DNA of 64,000 bases, from NCBI RefSeq assembly GCF_024868665.1, contig NC_079900.1, positions 2,815,542-2,879,541 on the forward strand. The letters are read 5' to 3'. Made by a program: the position numbers and the translations under genes. The notes under the pieces were generated by a model that worked only from the letters and a program-made list of their open reading frames with translations, was not told the origin of the DNA and searched no databases. Below are positions 23,551 through 36,530 of the stretch, one piece after another; the first letter of the stretch is position 1; each line of letters opens with the position of its first letter. The stretch comes from Triplophysa rosa (taxonomy: Eukaryota; Chordata; Actinopteri; Cypriniformes; Nemacheilidae).

Positions 23551-25034
23551 ATAGTCGCGCACAGAAAATACGATCTATTAATGCAAAGAATGATGCGTTT
23601 TATTGCACTTCAATAAAAGGACGAAACGTACGGATTAGAATCAAAATAGTGTCATAAAAATTGCTTACACGACTTTTGTGTACAGTATGAGCAACTTTGC
23701 TGTATTAGAATGATTTGGGTAAATAATGACTGAATTTTCATATAACAGTATTGTCTTTTTTATGTTTATAATAGTTTTTCGTTGTTTTAATGAAGTATCA
23801 ACCTTTTATACAGTCTATGGTATCCACTAAGTCTCAGATGTTTCTTCTAAAATCGCTTGGGAGAAATGAAACAGAAACAGATATGCGACAATTGTGTAAA
23901 TCCATGAAGAGTATGAGGTGTAAATGAATGTAGATCGTAGAGGTCAAATAATCTGGATTTGGGTAAATCTGACGAGAAATGTTTGAGTTCATATTGAGAT
24001 CTTCAATCATATTGACTTTCGTTTGCAGACTTGACAGATCTGAGCTCGGTTTGACACGTTGTCGACATCTCTTCTGAAACTAACGGAGACATTGATTTGT
24101 GATATTTCTGACTCGTTTTATAAATCTGAGATGCAGATGCAGATGAAGACAAAAAGTAAATTTACCCTCATTTCATCTCATTGATGTCTAAATCATTTTT
24201 GTTTTCTGTATTTTTTCTTTCTTATGGATTATCAGTCTTGCGTTTGTTAAACCAGTTATCATATTTTGAACGAACGTAAAAATTGTACATACATAGAAAT
24301 GAATGCATGTGAATTCTGTAGTGACGAAAACAAAATGATCAGTGTCCACATCGCATCTCAGTTCACTTTAGTCAGTCTCTAAATCTGCTTCATGAAATGC
24401 ATTCTGGGATGCTGTTGAAATGAATGAAGTTTCCATGAATGCTGGACAACTTTATTTCTTTATACAAATGTAGGCGCAGTTCAAGCATTCAAGCAAAGCT
24501 TTCTAAGATCACGGCAGTCATAAAGCGTACCCAATGGTGGTGTGTTTGTGCAGCGAGAGCTGCTGATATGAGGCGGTGAGTCACACAGCTCAGTGAAGCC
24601 AGGCTCTCTCGCTGGGTTTGGACCATGCATTTTTCTGCAGTTAAACTGCAACCACTAATCACAGCGTGGCCTCACCATTTCCTCTTGGAACGCTTCGCTC
24701 CTGTCCTCCCTGCTGCGCTGAGCCTGGTCCCGCCCCGGCCCGAGGACCCTCTCGCCCCCGCCCCGGCACCTTCACGGGACACCAGAGGAAGGTTTACGCC
24801 AACCGTCCGTGCGCCTCCGGGCTGCCAATGGCTTGAGATCTGAGCACAGCCTCTCCAAAGTCAACACAGACGGAGAGCGCTCGCGTACCTCCCTCTTCCA
24901 TTTCTCACCGCGTCTTTCGGAATAAAAAAACGAATAAAAGTGAAAAAGCTGTCATTATATTTCCACATCAAACACACATGATAGAAACACAACCAAAAGA
25001 TTACTTTCATTAAATGCCTGAAAATAGTTTAGTA

Positions 25035-25306
25035 CGGTGGTTCTTAAACATTTTCGTTGTAAGGCCCCTTTGTGTAGAGTGCATTGCTTTGCGGTCCCCC
25101 CCAAAAATGACATAATCTTAAACTAGGATTTTAAGACAAAAACATCTTCAGTTATACTGTACAATGCTGGAACATAAATTCTTATTTTTCTGATGTTTGA
25201 TTGCATAACATTTATGATACATTTCTGTAATACACATCTGTGGCCCCCCTGGATCCATCTCGGGGGCCCCCCCAGGGAGCCACGGCCCCCAGTTTGAGAA
25301 CCACTG
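25035..25306. mobile_element. hAT-like MITE (CAGTGGTTCTCAAACTT family), copy 1
   Basis: The left end is CGGTGGTTCTTAAACATTTT and the right end AGTTTGAGAACCACTG. Exact 8-bp flanks GTTTAGTA lie at 25027-25034 and 25307-25314. The interior carries GTAAGGCCCC..., GGCCCCCCTGGATCCATCT and GCCACGGCCCCC, shared with the copy at 37029-37326. Confidence 0.88.
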
Positions 25307-25339
25307 GTTTAGTAAAGACATAAAATTTGTCATTTTATT

Positions 25340-25516
25340 TATAAAGTCATCATTTATTCCCCTTCATGTGGTTGTCAACCTGTATGCGATTCTTTCTTTA
25401 GCGGAACACAAAACAAGATATTTTGAGAAATGTCTCAGTGATTTTGTTCATACAACAAAAAATCCCTTGGTTGCCAACATTCTTCAAAATATCATCTTTT
25501 GTGTTCTCAAGCATAT
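25340..25516. repeat. Partial fold-back MITE, CTATCCCTTTAA-type family
   Basis: The core (GTCATCATTTATTCCCCTTC, CAACCTGTATGCGATTCTTT, GCGGAACACAAAACAAGATA, CAAAATATCATCTTTTGTGT) is present but the right terminus is missing. It lies 34 bases from the hAT-like element to its left. Confidence 0.6.
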
Positions 25517-26221
25517 GTCCCAGACATTAAAAACCCCAAACTGCCAACCACAAACAGTACACCAAATGAACCACAAGAGGACCAACATCAGTGTTTGCTT
25601 ACTGCATGGAGACTTTCAGGGTCACATCACCACGACTGTTTTCAACTGTAATCCGTACGCTGAATCGCATCGGGCCAAAGTCTCCAGCAGTGAAACCAAG
25701 AGCGCAGATGGTTTTTATTTTTATATACTTGCAAAGCCAATAGCCAGGGTCTCCCAGTATACCCACAACAACACAATAAGTGAACACGACTGCAGTAAGA
25801 GCGTTTATATGAAAGAGAAATGTGAGGGATAGGGCGGGCGAGGAGTTTAGGGAGAGACAGAAACACGACGCTCTGGGTTTGGCTCCTGTCTGGGCATATT
25901 CATTCCTGCCTCCTTTCCATGGTCTCCTGTTCCCCAGAGTTCCTCTCAGGAGATGAAGCTGAGCGTTCATACGGTTCTGCATCATTATATAAAGTTGCAC
26001 TCGTATCTTTGGCACATAACGTTGAGGCTGTTGAGTGGGAATGTTTGGTACTTTCTGTCAATTCTACAGTGAATTGTAACCTCGTTTTAATCTGAACTCT
26101 ACCCTAAAGAGCAGGACGTGTTTTAGTGGTTTTGTAGCTGACGATTGCATAAATTCCCAGTGAAAAGGGGTTGACGACGTGCTTGTAACTCTGTTATGAG
26201 AAATCGACCCAATTTCTTTGC

Positions 26222-26503
26222 TTAAAGAGACGGTTCAGCCAAAAGTAAAAATGCTGTCATCATTTATTCACCCTAACGTGTTTGTAAACCTGTATGTGAC
26301 TCTTTCTTCTTTGGAACACAAAAGAAGATATTTTGTGAAATGTGTTCAAAGTCAATGGGGGTCAATGTCGTTTGGTTATCAACGTTCTTCGAAATATCTT
26401 CTGTTGTGTTCTGCAGAAGAAAGAAACTCATTCGGGTTTGACATGACACTAGGGTGAGTAAATGATGAAATAATTTTCATTTTTGGCTCAACTATCCCTT
26501 TAA
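26222..26503. mobile_element. Fold-back MITE, CTATCCCTTTAA-type, best copy in the window
   Basis: The ends are TTAAAGAGACGGTTCAGCCA and GGCTCAACTATCCCTTTAA, inverted relative to each other. The arms mirror (ACACAAAAGAAGATATTTTG / CGAAATATCTTCTGTTGTGT) around a GTCAATGGGGGTCAATG centre. It generates the chance frame at 26218-26457. Confidence 0.75.
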
Positions 26504-27436
26504 TATGTTCCTGGTCATATTGTGCACGATTCATGGGTCATGTTATTCAACACCGATTCAAAATCAAATACACTCTAAAACCATCTTCTTTCCATCAATA
26601 TCACAATATTTTATTCATCAGACCACAAACGTTTCAGACGAAAGTGCCTCTGATAACCAAACTGTCAGTGTATTGGTCACACCAAGATTAACTTCCCTAC
26701 ATTTTCCGATCTTTTGCTGTACACGTCTCTTCCCGTCTCTCACCCTCCCTGTCTCACTACCTCTGTGTCTGATGTTTGCTCGCTCTCACGGAGACAGAAG
26801 ATGAAAGGACCCCCGTGTTTGGGAGGAGCCCGCCGCTCAGCTGAGCTAAGTCAAAGAAACGACAGAGGCGGCGAGGGAGAGCGAGAGATAAAGGGTGAAG
26901 CGAGGAAAAAAGAAATCCTGTCATGTTGACCTTGTCTGGCTGCCAGGCATCGGAGGGGGGCAGGTATTGAGAGGAGGGCGGTCTTGCTTTGAGAAAACAG
27001 GCGCCCCGTGTGAGGGGAACGAGAGAACACAGATACACAGTGAGGTTGGCAGATACACAAAAGAAAAGAAAAGCACAAAGAAAGTGTGTATGTGTGTGTA
27101 CAGGTTTCTATACATTGTCCTCACAAGGATGTGGACTACAAGGACATTGTGGGGACTGCCGATTAATTATTTATCAGAGGGTTAGGGATACAATATACAG
27201 TTTGTACAGAATAAAAGACATCATCGTCTATGGAAAGATCCCAAAATGTATAAAAACAAACTGCTGTTTTTTTGTGTGCGTGAGTGTGCAGGTAGAAGAC
27301 TAAAAATCATGGACATATCCAGGGTCAACAACACCAATGTTGCCTCAGGTCTTAAAAATAATATTGACTTATAAAAATGAACTCTAAATGGGATTTTGAT
27401 TATCCTAATTTTTTCCCAAATAAATAAAACAATTCT

Positions 27437-27480
27437 TAAATGACAGAATTTTCATTTTTGGGTGCACTATCCCTTTAATA
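27437..27480. repeat. Terminal fragment of the CTATCCCTTTAA-type MITE
   Basis: Only the right-hand tail is left: TTTTCATTTTTGGGTGCACT followed by ATCCCTTTAAT. It matches the tails at about 20130 and 26485. Confidence 0.6.
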
Positions 27481-29415
27481 TAAGTGCACTTTGTCTTGCA
27501 AAAATCTGCTAGCGCATTAAAATAAAATCATTATTTGATCTATTTTATTATTAAAATTATTAGCAGTTATTTTCAAGATACATTCATTTGAAGACACAAA
27601 ATATGTTCATGTCTGACAAAATATCTTCTCAGAATCGCTTGATCTTGTTTTAGTCCTCATGAAATTTAAATGGAATATTTATCCAAAACAGTGACCAAAT
27701 TCACATTCAAACGTTACCGACTCTCACTTCCACCAAAATTGGTCAACGATCTTGATGACATCACTCTGCACTTCAGCGAAAAATATTTCTGACCAATCAT
27801 AAGTTCTCTGGAATCTAGAGAATCTAGCATCCGCGCCAACTACTAGCTATCTTAAAATCGCAGGAGCCATTCAATATGTCCCGCCCTAACTTCCTGTTTC
27901 AGAGGAAATGATGTCAATGCATCGAACAAAGCTAGATTACAAGACGTTGCGGTGGGTCTTTAAGGATACTTTATAAGATTTTTTCAGTATTTACACATCA
28001 TATTCCTACCAGGCTCCTGGTGACAAATACCCCCCCCCACTTTGAGGGAACTAAGGCGGTCACGGTCAGCATGTATTTATAGGGTTGAGTAGCTTTAGGC
28101 TTTGAAGGTCCTTGGCATTTTTGTGTTATGTATTACATAATATAAACTCATCCTGGCATGTCTAGTTTAACATCACCTCATCTGCCGAGCCGACTACTCG
28201 CGTACTTCTGCTCTGGGTTTCAACATCTTCCTGTTGTCTTCCAATTGCCGTGTGTTTTGGTCTCGCGAGCTAAACGCCCACCCGTCTCCTGGAGCTCAGG
28301 CAGGTGCCCGTCAAAATACCACAGGCAAAGTGTGAAGCTGATCAAATAAAAACTGCCCCAGGCGCTCTATCAGGTGAAGCACCATGATGCTGACACCACA
28401 GATATCCCCAGAGGTGAAGAACCACATCTCTTATTACAGCAGATTTGAGTTTCACCGCTTTTCCCATGCACCTAAGAGCACACGGCTTTCCTGTAAGAGA
28501 AAAAGTTCGTTTTTTTTCTTAAGTGAAAAGTTAGTTTCTCATGTGGCACTGCCATTGTGTCCGGATCCAGGAAAACAGTGCATGTGTAAAGACGGCGCCT
28601 CCCGAAATGTGAAGTACACCTACTGCGCCCAACGCTGGCGTGAACTCAACGTGCGGCCGGCATGTGTTTCACGCCTCTTATTAAAGCAAGAGTCCCTTGA
28701 AAATACGAGGGCCTACGTGCAGATTTGTCATCCGCAGGACTGCGACGCTGAAATATGGCAGAGGGTTTCCATGCGCCCGTAAATCTGCGGCTGTGTGGGA
28801 TAGAAAGAACGCCAGACCTTCTCTAAACGCCGAGACATTTGCCACCCCACCCAACGGCCAAAGGGTTCTTACACAGCCCCCAGCAAAACTCTCCGGCATT
28901 CTCGCTGACCTCCACCGCAGAGGTTCCAGTCGCTTTGTTTTTGACAGACACGTTATATTGCATGTCTACGCAGGCCGTGGATTATGATTTAATTGCACGC
29001 ACAGGAATGCCGTGTTTGTGTAGGCAGGATCCACGCACGCTCTCCCGGCTGAGAGTGGAAGAAGTGAGCGTATGTTCCAGGGATTTCGCCAGGTGCCTAT
29101 CCCCCGGAATTCCTCGGGTGACCTCGTGTGCCTCGGGGTGGGGGGGAGGAGGAGGTCTCGGCGGATCTGTGGAACAATCAGCTAAAATATACACAAACAC
29201 GACCCTAAACTGACTGGCTCGGGTTTAGTCAAAGAACTTTAGGTGGGTCACATTGAACGTTTCCTTTTGGTGGGGATGAAGAGAACACGTTAGCATGAAT
29301 GTACTGTATTTGGATCTTGATAATACACGCATTGCTTTCACAAGAAGCTAAAGGGAATTGTTTTGGGTTTGGATCTATTGAGAATGAATGGATTGGATCT
29401 ACTGAAATTCCTCCT

Positions 29416-29563
29416 CTGTTGGAAAAACCAGCATATGTTGGTTTGGTATGTTTTGATGCTGGTTTGTGCTGGGTTAAACTGGTCATGTGCTGGTCCATAA
29501 GCTGGTTTAAGATGGTCAAACCAGCATCAAAACATAACCCAGCATATGCTGGTTTTTCAACAG
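29416..29563. mobile_element. Short fold-back MITE (CTGTTGAAAAACCAGCAT family)
   Basis: The ends CTGTTGGAAAAACCAGCATA and TATGCTGGTTTTTCAACAG are near-perfect inverted repeats around a GCTGGTTTAAGATGGTCAAA centre. The mirror symmetry explains similar chance frames on both strands here. No clear target duplication is seen. Confidence 0.8.
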
Positions 29564-29689
29564 GGTCAGAACTTAAAGTTCAAGTTCTTGCCTAATTTCT
29601 GGAACACAACAAACAAAACATTTGTGACATAGCGACGGTGACCATTTGCCTTCGTTTTATGGATAAAACATCATGGACATCCAAAGATT

Positions 29690-29792
29690 CTCCTCTTCTG
29701 TTCTGCAACAAAAAAAAGACAAGTCGTGAAGGTTTGGGAAATAAGCAAGCCAAGAAATAGTAGATTTTTCATTTTTGGTTAAACCTTTTAAT
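29690..29792. repeat. Degraded tail of the CTATCCCTTTAA-type MITE
   Basis: The order CTTCTGTTCTGCAAC..., a purine-rich middle, then TTTTTCATTTTTGGTTAAAC and CTTTTAA follows the family's right arm, heavily mutated. Confidence 0.45.
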
Positions 29793-30846
29793 TGCTTGGT
29801 GTTATTCTAATAAAAAAACCTTTTATTCTTCGAATCACTTTAATTAATTATTTAATCTTATTATTCACATTTGAACTGAAAAATCTAGCCTTGAAAATCT
29901 AGAACATGGCAAAATGTGGGCCGATTTTTGTTTTCACCTTCCGTGAGTTTGTGGGCGAGATTACATTCCTGTCTATTGAGATGCATTGAGATTAAGTCAA
30001 ATTACATCACTCCTCAACCTTTGAAGAAAGCCAAAGCACGCTGACATTACGCCACCCTCATTCTCAACATTAAACCATCCACTTAGAAGAATAAAACAAA
30101 TGGACAAAAAAATACAATGAGCTCTCACTTCAGTCTGGTTCCCACCATCCCAACCCTTTACTTTTTCCAAATCTCAATGGTCTTTTTATTTGTTTCAGAC
30201 AGGGACAGAAATGCAGCGCGCCCTGCCCTGCCCTGCGAGTGTTATTGCACGCAGGAGTGTGTGGATTGCATCACTGTTTGTGGCTGGAGGCGGCAGAAAT
30301 CAAAACGTTGGGAGGGGGGGTAGCGAGAGGGAAAGACGGAAAGAGGAGCCAAGAACCGAGAGAAAGAGAAAACGATACGAGTTGGAAAACCAATCTGTAT
30401 TTGTACGTTTGACATGAGCGTGGGGTATTAGTCAGGACCTGACAGACCGTGAAAGCCAATAATTTTGGCGCAAACCAATATCGGTACTGTGAAAGATGCT
30501 TTTGGTTTATTACATAAGCGGCGTGAGAAAGTACATATATTTAACGTAAGACTGAATCGAAAACAGGCCTGTAGTTTGTGGACTTTTATTGAGCTTAGTA
30601 CAACGAGAAGAATATGCAGATGTTGCAATTGGTCGCCAAATAGAAATGAATTGATATGTTATAGCTTAATCTTTCTCTTTCTTTTAGGCTCTTTCTTTGA
30701 ATTCCATTGCTCTTATGTCCCTTTATACCAAGAAAAATAACTATAAGGTTCTAAATTGAAGAGAATAGCTGCATCCGCATCACATCCACAACAATATAGA
30801 TGAAAGACATAATTGGGATCACTTCCAGATCAATTTAATCGTATTT

Positions 30847-31070
30847 GCTGCAAAAAATGACTTTCTTACTAAGCATTTTTGTCTTGTTTTTAGTAAAAAT
30901 ATCTCAAACTTCTTAAATCAATATACAAGTACTTGACAAGAAAAGTGAACTAAGATATTTAGTCTTGTTTATGAAAAATACTACAATGAATAAGTAAGAT
31001 AATGATAAAAACAAGCAAAAAATCTGCCAATGGGGAAGTACCTGAAGTTGATTTTTCTAACCTTATTGGC
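30847..31070 (+). repeat. AT-rich interspersed repeat, copy 1
   Basis: It begins TTTGCTGCAAAAAATGACTT and contains GCATTTTTGTCTTGTTTTTA, ATATCTCAAACTTCTTAAAT and AAGATATTTAGTCTTGTTT. The same order recurs in diverged form at about 31305-31470 and 32731-32930. Confidence 0.6.
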
Positions 31071-31304
31071 AAATTCCTTTGCTTGTTTTTACCATAAACT
31101 TCCCTAATTCTTATTTTCTTTCATTGTTAATGATGAAACACCGACGACCAATCAAAATCAATAGAAATGATATATTCATGTTTTTTATATAAATAAAAAA
31201 ACATGCTTAAAATATACATAACATTATCGTCCATTTTGTTGCATACGTTAATTTAGTTATCATAATTGTTACAGTTACCAGTTTAACAGATCTTGAATGT
31301 CAGT

Positions 31305-31470
31305 TCATTGCAAAAATTCAATTTCTTTGTATTTTTGTTTAGTTTTCAAGTGGAAATTGCTCAAAATTCTTAAATCAAAATGCATTCACTTGTTAAAAAA
31401 AAATATATATATATATATTAAGTCTTGTTTTCATAAAAACATGCAAGTAGGTAAGAAAAATACATAAAAA
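31305..31470 (+). repeat. AT-rich interspersed repeat, copy 2
   Basis: The order of motifs matches copy 1: ATTGCAAAAATTCAATTTCT, TTTGTTTAGTTTTCAAGTGG, CTTAAATCAAAATGCATT, TTAAGTCTTGTTTTCATAAA, then AAGTAGGTAAGAAA. Confidence 0.55.
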
Positions 31471-32730
31471 TTTGAAAGTTTAGAAATCATAGTTATCATT
31501 CTTGGCGTGAACGGGTCTTTAAGGTGTTTGTTCATGAATGAGCTTGACTTTAACACCACCTCAGTGCCTTTGCTTGCCAAATGATTTTAATACGAGCTGT
31601 TCTGGGATCAGGTGGATGTGTTTCATTGTAAATCTTTCTCTCGTGTCTGTTTGCTATCGCGCGTGTCTCTGCTTTGAGTTTTAGGTTCTTGTAATAAGTG
31701 CCACGTGTATGGCGGTCATGACAGGATGTCCTGTTGTCACATTTACATACTAGCAGCACGCCAATACTATGTATTTTTTTTTCAAAATAATCCTCATTTA
31801 TTTCAGACTTAATACTGAAAATTAATTCTTTCCAATCGTTTTGATAAACACCGATTTAAGAGTAAAAAAAAGGTATCATTGTCATTGTTTACAACTTCTA
31901 TTAAAGTATAAAGTATCCGTCTCATTCTGTCCAAAAGGATCAGCCCATGGACACATATTGTGAATAATTTTTTTTATATAAATCCAAGAGTGGATATGCT
32001 TTAGTTTTTGATGCTTTGTTTTGGTTGAGTCTTAAAAAGAGGGAACTGTCCGATATTACTGAATGTTTACAGCTAAGTGAATCTTAAAACAAGTTTATGA
32101 GTTTAGGGTACAAAGTGTTTTGTAGTATTCTTTGCAGCGATGAGCGTTCCAGATGGAAACAATGGCAGAACAGGCAGTAATAATAGAAAAACTGTTTGTG
32201 GTGTTGCGTGACAAACTCAAACCCGGCCGTGACCTCCAGTGACCTCCGGCACCCCCGGGTCACGTAAGGTCAACCTGTGGTTTATATCCCACTTTAGGCT
32301 CTGTTTACTTCAGGAATGATAGATACAGAGTGTGAAATACTTGGAAACGGTGTTTTTTGGTCTCTCACACGCCTCAGTCAGCTGGTAAAGTTGAGTCTGG
32401 TGAAATGAAAAGAAAAACTAAGCAACAAGCGAGGTTGATCATGACTGAAGTGAATTCTGTTAGCTTTACTTTAACATCTTCCTGGTGGTATTGTGAGTAT
32501 TTCATTAACAAAAATCTCAAATTATAATTAAAAATAAATATAGTAAAAAATATATAATATTAAATTTTTGATAAAAATACAGGTATGTACCAAATATAAA
32601 GTATAAAAGGCCATACCATCCACTTTTTAACATTCAATGATATTCTGATGAATAAAATCATTGAATCCCAAATTAAATCGTTAAATCGTAAAAATATGGC
32701 AGATTAGTTAAATGGATATTCACTGTCGGT

Positions 32731-32930
32731 TCATTGCAAAAATACAATTCTAACTTAGTATTTTCGTCTCATTTTCAACTCCAAATGTCTAAAAATGATA
32801 ATTAATCGAAAGGCATTTACTTGAGAAGTAAAATGGCATAAGATATTAAATCTTGTTTTTATGAAAAAATGCCAGTGGGTAAGAAAGTAAACTTGAATTA
32901 AGATTATTGAATTAAATTTATTTTTCTAAC
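32731..32930 (+). repeat. AT-rich interspersed repeat, copy 3
   Basis: It shows GTTCATTGCAAAAATACAAT, AGTATTTTCGTCTCATTTTC, AAGGCATTTACTTGAGAAGT and AAATCTTGTTTTTATGAAAA in the same order as the copies upstream. Confidence 0.55.
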
Positions 32931-33527
32931 CTCAGTTGCTTTTTTCAAGCACGAACAGACTTAATTGAGGTTTTCTCCCATAAAAAAGGACTACACATCT
33001 TAAGTAAATGTTGATCTTAATCGTGATTGAAATATTTGTAGACATTTGTAATTTCTTTGCGGCGTTCATCTTAATGTGCTGTGATGTGCTGGAATTTGTC
33101 AGATCATATAAGGGCTGGATGATCATAACAGTGATTCATAAATCTTTTCAATTTTTAACGGTCTATCTGTGTCGTACTAACAAGTCATTGACATAACTTC
33201 CTAACTTCCCAATGACAGTGCGTGGCTTTTCTTGGAGACGAGCAGTACTTTGACTCATCAATCAGGTGTTTCATATAGGGAGAGATCTAAAACAATCTGG
33301 AAGGTGTGCCCTGAGGACCAGGGTTGGGAAACACTGCTCTAGATGATGGAACAATTGTTTATCTGCCTCTGCTTGTGGTTCTTTTGGGTCGTGCTTCCTT
33401 CATCCAAGCGTTCCTCTTTATCTTTCCTTCCCTCTTTTCCTCCCCTCTGTGAGGAATTCCTTAGTGTCTGAGATTTCTGTCTGGGGGCCGTTGGTGAGCT
33501 GCTGAATGACTTTCTATTGCACTCCTT

Positions 33528-33530
<3 letters not shown>

Positions 33531-33558
<28 letters not shown>
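33531..33558. repeat. (CT)n microsatellite
   Basis: Uninterrupted CT dinucleotides for about 28 bases. On the minus strand they produce the Glu-Arg run in a spurious 175-codon frame at 33339-33866. Confidence 0.95.
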
Positions 33559-34484
33559 GCTCCAAGACCCCCATCATAAGTATTTGATGTTTTAGGGAGT
33601 AAATGAACAAGCCATCTGTTTGAATTTCTTTGCACTCTAACACGTTTAAATACAAAAACACATCCTATATGAATGGTCCCAACGGAAGCACCATACGTGT
33701 AGTTTGTGGATAAAACAATCCCAGAATGCATTGCGACAGGCTCAGTGAAGAAATCAGCCAAGACGGAGGATGGCATATAGACAAAAATTACTATGAATAT
33801 TGTATTCACAGTTATGATATTTTGTAAATAACTGATAATCTTATATAAAACATTTTTTTTAATCATTATAATTTATATTAAATATTATCAAGTGTTATAT
33901 TTTATATAATTTTATTCTATATTTTATTTATTTATTTTTGCATGGTACATGTTGAATTGCTGCCTATGCAGACCATTACAAACCGCTTATCAGGTGTTAT
34001 TTTCGGTTCGGATGCTGCGATAGAAGTGCAATAACTCTAAATGTAAGCAGCAAGGCATCTCACTAGCGTTTAAAAAAAGCTCCTTTTCTCCCACTCCCAC
34101 TTTTTAGAAACTGGACCGTTTTCACGGTTTGGCAGCCGTCTGCGCTTGGCCCCCGATCCCTACGACTTGTGCGGCTGCCGATTCTCTCCTCGCCATTTTT
34201 CTTCCTCGGTTTCTCCCCTTCCTCTGTTTTGGGCAATTGCGTAACATGGCTTACGTCTCGCTCTCTGAACGCTTTTTTTTTGCAGGAAGACAGAAAAAAC
34301 AGGGCCCTTTTCAGACTCCATTAGTGGAAGCTCCTTCGAGGTAAACAGATCGATTCTTGAGAATGTAAGAGGTGGAGACAGAGGCGATCCGAGCCTGGAC
34401 CCTGTGAACTGTGCGGAGAAACACACAGTTTGAGGAAGGAGGGGGGATGATGGGAAACCGGCAGGGGAGGGAGAAGAAACTCAG

Positions 34485-34493
34485 AGGAGAGCG

Positions 34494-34579
<86 letters not shown>
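34485..34579. repeat. (GA)n microsatellite, about 95 bp
   Basis: Long GA array with a single AAAG interruption at about 34550. It is the longest dinucleotide array in the window, inside glis2 intron 1. Flanking purine-rich sequence extends to about 34,800. Confidence 0.95.
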
Positions 34580-34580
<1 letters not shown>

Positions 34581-35443
34581 CCCTGTGGAGGCGGAGTGGA
34601 AACTGAGGTTTCCTGTCTGAGAAGGCGACTGGCTGAAGGTGGGGGGGACGGAGGAAAAAATCTCTCAGCTTCTGGACTCTGTGTTATGCGTGTGTGCCAG
34701 GGGAGGAGGGGTGGGTGCACACTATGGTTTGGGCGTATGCTCGACAGGGGAGGTGTAGGGTCAGTCCGCCCGAGGGAAGAAAAGAGAGAGAAACATTGGA
34801 GCTCACAAAAGGTTTCTGAACAACAACACATTGCGAGAAAAAAATCACCCCTCAAAAAATAAGAAAACGTTCTGTATGCGTTCACTCAGTACACATCCAA
34901 ACTTGTATATTTTTGCTTTTAGGAGCACTAGAGATGTATTCCAAATGCATACAACCCCCTCCCTTCCTCACCCTCGGTATGAACACCGAGCAGGTCTGGA
35001 CACGGCCCTTTAAATGAGGGACATCTTTGAGGAAAGCTTCTCGTTTCAGGTGGAAAGTGATTTTTTTTTACCCGCGGTGTAGAGTTTCAGCCGGTTTCGT
35101 CACCTGCAGGTGGTGTCTGGTGAAAACTCATGACTCCTGATACCCGAAAACACGACCACCTGCTGACCATCTGCATTTAAAGCCAGCGGGCCGCGTCCTC
35201 ATTACATCCAGACTGAATGCAGTGGTGCTGTTGACATGAAGGTAGTGTGGGTCGCCTTATAAATATACATGAAATGAGGTCCGTCTTTATTTAAAGGATG
35301 AGATTCATTTGCTGGGTCTGTTTTATCCATGCGATGACATTATCTTTTAAATTGTTTTCTTGTTTCTGTTTGCCGTATTGAGCTGCTTATTGATGTAAGG
35401 TGGTTTTCTTTAGGTGTTTATTTTTTCATAGGAAAATGACGCC

Positions 35444-35929
35444 CAGTGTTGGGAGTAACTAGTTGCTAAGTAATTAGTTACTGTAATTTAATTGCTTTTC
35501 CCTTGAAAAAGTAAAGTAAGGGATTACTCTTATTTTTTCTGTAATTTAATTTCAGTTACTTCTGATGTAATTAAAGTAAATACTGTGTGTAATATGTGTG
35601 TGTGTAAAAGTGGAATTGACATCAAAATTCAAAGTCTAACTTTAAAATCCGTGCTTTAATGTATAATTCTCACATTTGTAATACTTTGGTCAGTTAATAA
35701 TACTACTTTATGTAGTTTAATATTATTTATTTGAATGATTAAGAGCTGTTTCGTTCACGTCTATCCTTGAATCACTGAACTAATCAAGGTTGATGTAGGA
35801 TATAGAAAGTAATTAGTAATCAGTAATTAAACACTTTTTGAAGAGAGTCATTTGTACAGTAATCTAATTACACTATTGAATATGTAATTAGTAATTAATT
35901 ACTTTTCCAGAGTAACTTGCCCAACACTG
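35444..35929. mobile_element. hAT-like MITE (CAGTGTTGGGAGTAAC family), perfect target duplication
   Basis: The termini are CAGTGTTGGGAGTAACTAGT and AGTAACTTGCCCAACACTG. Exact 8-bp flanks ATGACGCC lie at 35436-35443 and 35930-35937. Sub-terminal AGTAATTAGTTACTGTAATT is mirrored near the right end. It has no coding capacity. Confidence 0.9.
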
Positions 35930-36060
35930 ATGACGCCATACATTGTTTTGTAAATTTTCACATGGTGGACAAAAAAATAGGCACAACAAATTTCCATTGA
36001 CACTCAACAAGGGACACAGGCCATATCTAAAGTCATATCACTTCCTTTAGATACATATAC

Positions 36061-36312
36061 ACTCTTAAAAAAAAGGTACTTCAAAAGGTTCTTCGATGCC
36101 ATAGAAGAACCTTTTGGTTCCACGAAGAACCTTTAACATTCTGTTTCACAAAAGGTTCTTTGTGGCAAAATAGGTTCTTCACATTATAAAAAAGTAAGAA
36201 AGAGATGGTTCTTTAAACTAAGAACCAATGACTGAATGGCTCTTTGTGGAACCAAAAATGGTTCTTCTATGGCATCGATGTGAACAACCCTTTAAGAACC
36301 GTTATTTTTATG
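36061..36312. mobile_element. Fold-back MITE rich in AAGAACC / GGTTCTT
   Basis: The left arm AAAAAGGTACTTCAAAAGGT, TTCTTCGATGCCATAGAAGA is mirrored by the right arm TTCTTCTATGGCATCGATGT and AACCCTTTAAGAACCGTTAT. Internal short units of GGTTCTT/AAGAACC are repeated. Confidence 0.75.
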
Positions 36313-36317
36313 TTTAC

Positions 36318-36530
36318 TTTAAAGGAACAATACGGGGTTTTTAGGAGGATCTATTGACGGAAATGCAATATAATATACAAAACTATTTCTTCAGAGGTGT
36401 ATAAAGACCTTACGTAATGAGCCATTAAGTTTGTAATACCTTAGAATAAGCTGTTTATATCTACATACATTGAATTCGCCGCCATGTTTTGTACAGCAGC
36501 CCTAAACGGACAAACAACTCTACAACGCGT
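36318..36530 (+). repeat. Interspersed repeat fragment (TAAAGGAACAATACGG...)
   Basis: I recognise TTTTAGGAGGATCTATTGAC, GAAATGCAATATAATATACA and AGCCCTAAACGGACAAAC as a widespread fish repeat. The fragment at 42310-42475 looks like the other half of this family; that link is from memory, not a comparison. Confidence 0.5.

Noticed and set aside
24625..24843. A proline/alanine-rich frame in a GC-rich patch
   Set aside because: No acceptor or donor supports it as an exon and the composition alone explains the open frame; noted only as a possible regulatory patch.
25368..26015. Frames of 154 and 138 codons
   Set aside because: They run partly through a degraded MITE and partly through sequence without splice context; nothing conserved is seen.
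28384..29213. Cluster of 90-130 codon frames on both strands
   Set aside because: Frames conflict, no splice context, and no motif of a known family is visible.
33339..33866. A 175-codon minus-strand frame
   Set aside because: It includes a Glu-Arg run produced by the (CT)n microsatellite at 33531-33558; the rest is low-complexity and resembles no protein.
34481..34885. A 134-codon minus-strand frame with a leucine/serine run
   Set aside because: The Ser-Leu repeats are translation of the (GA)n array.
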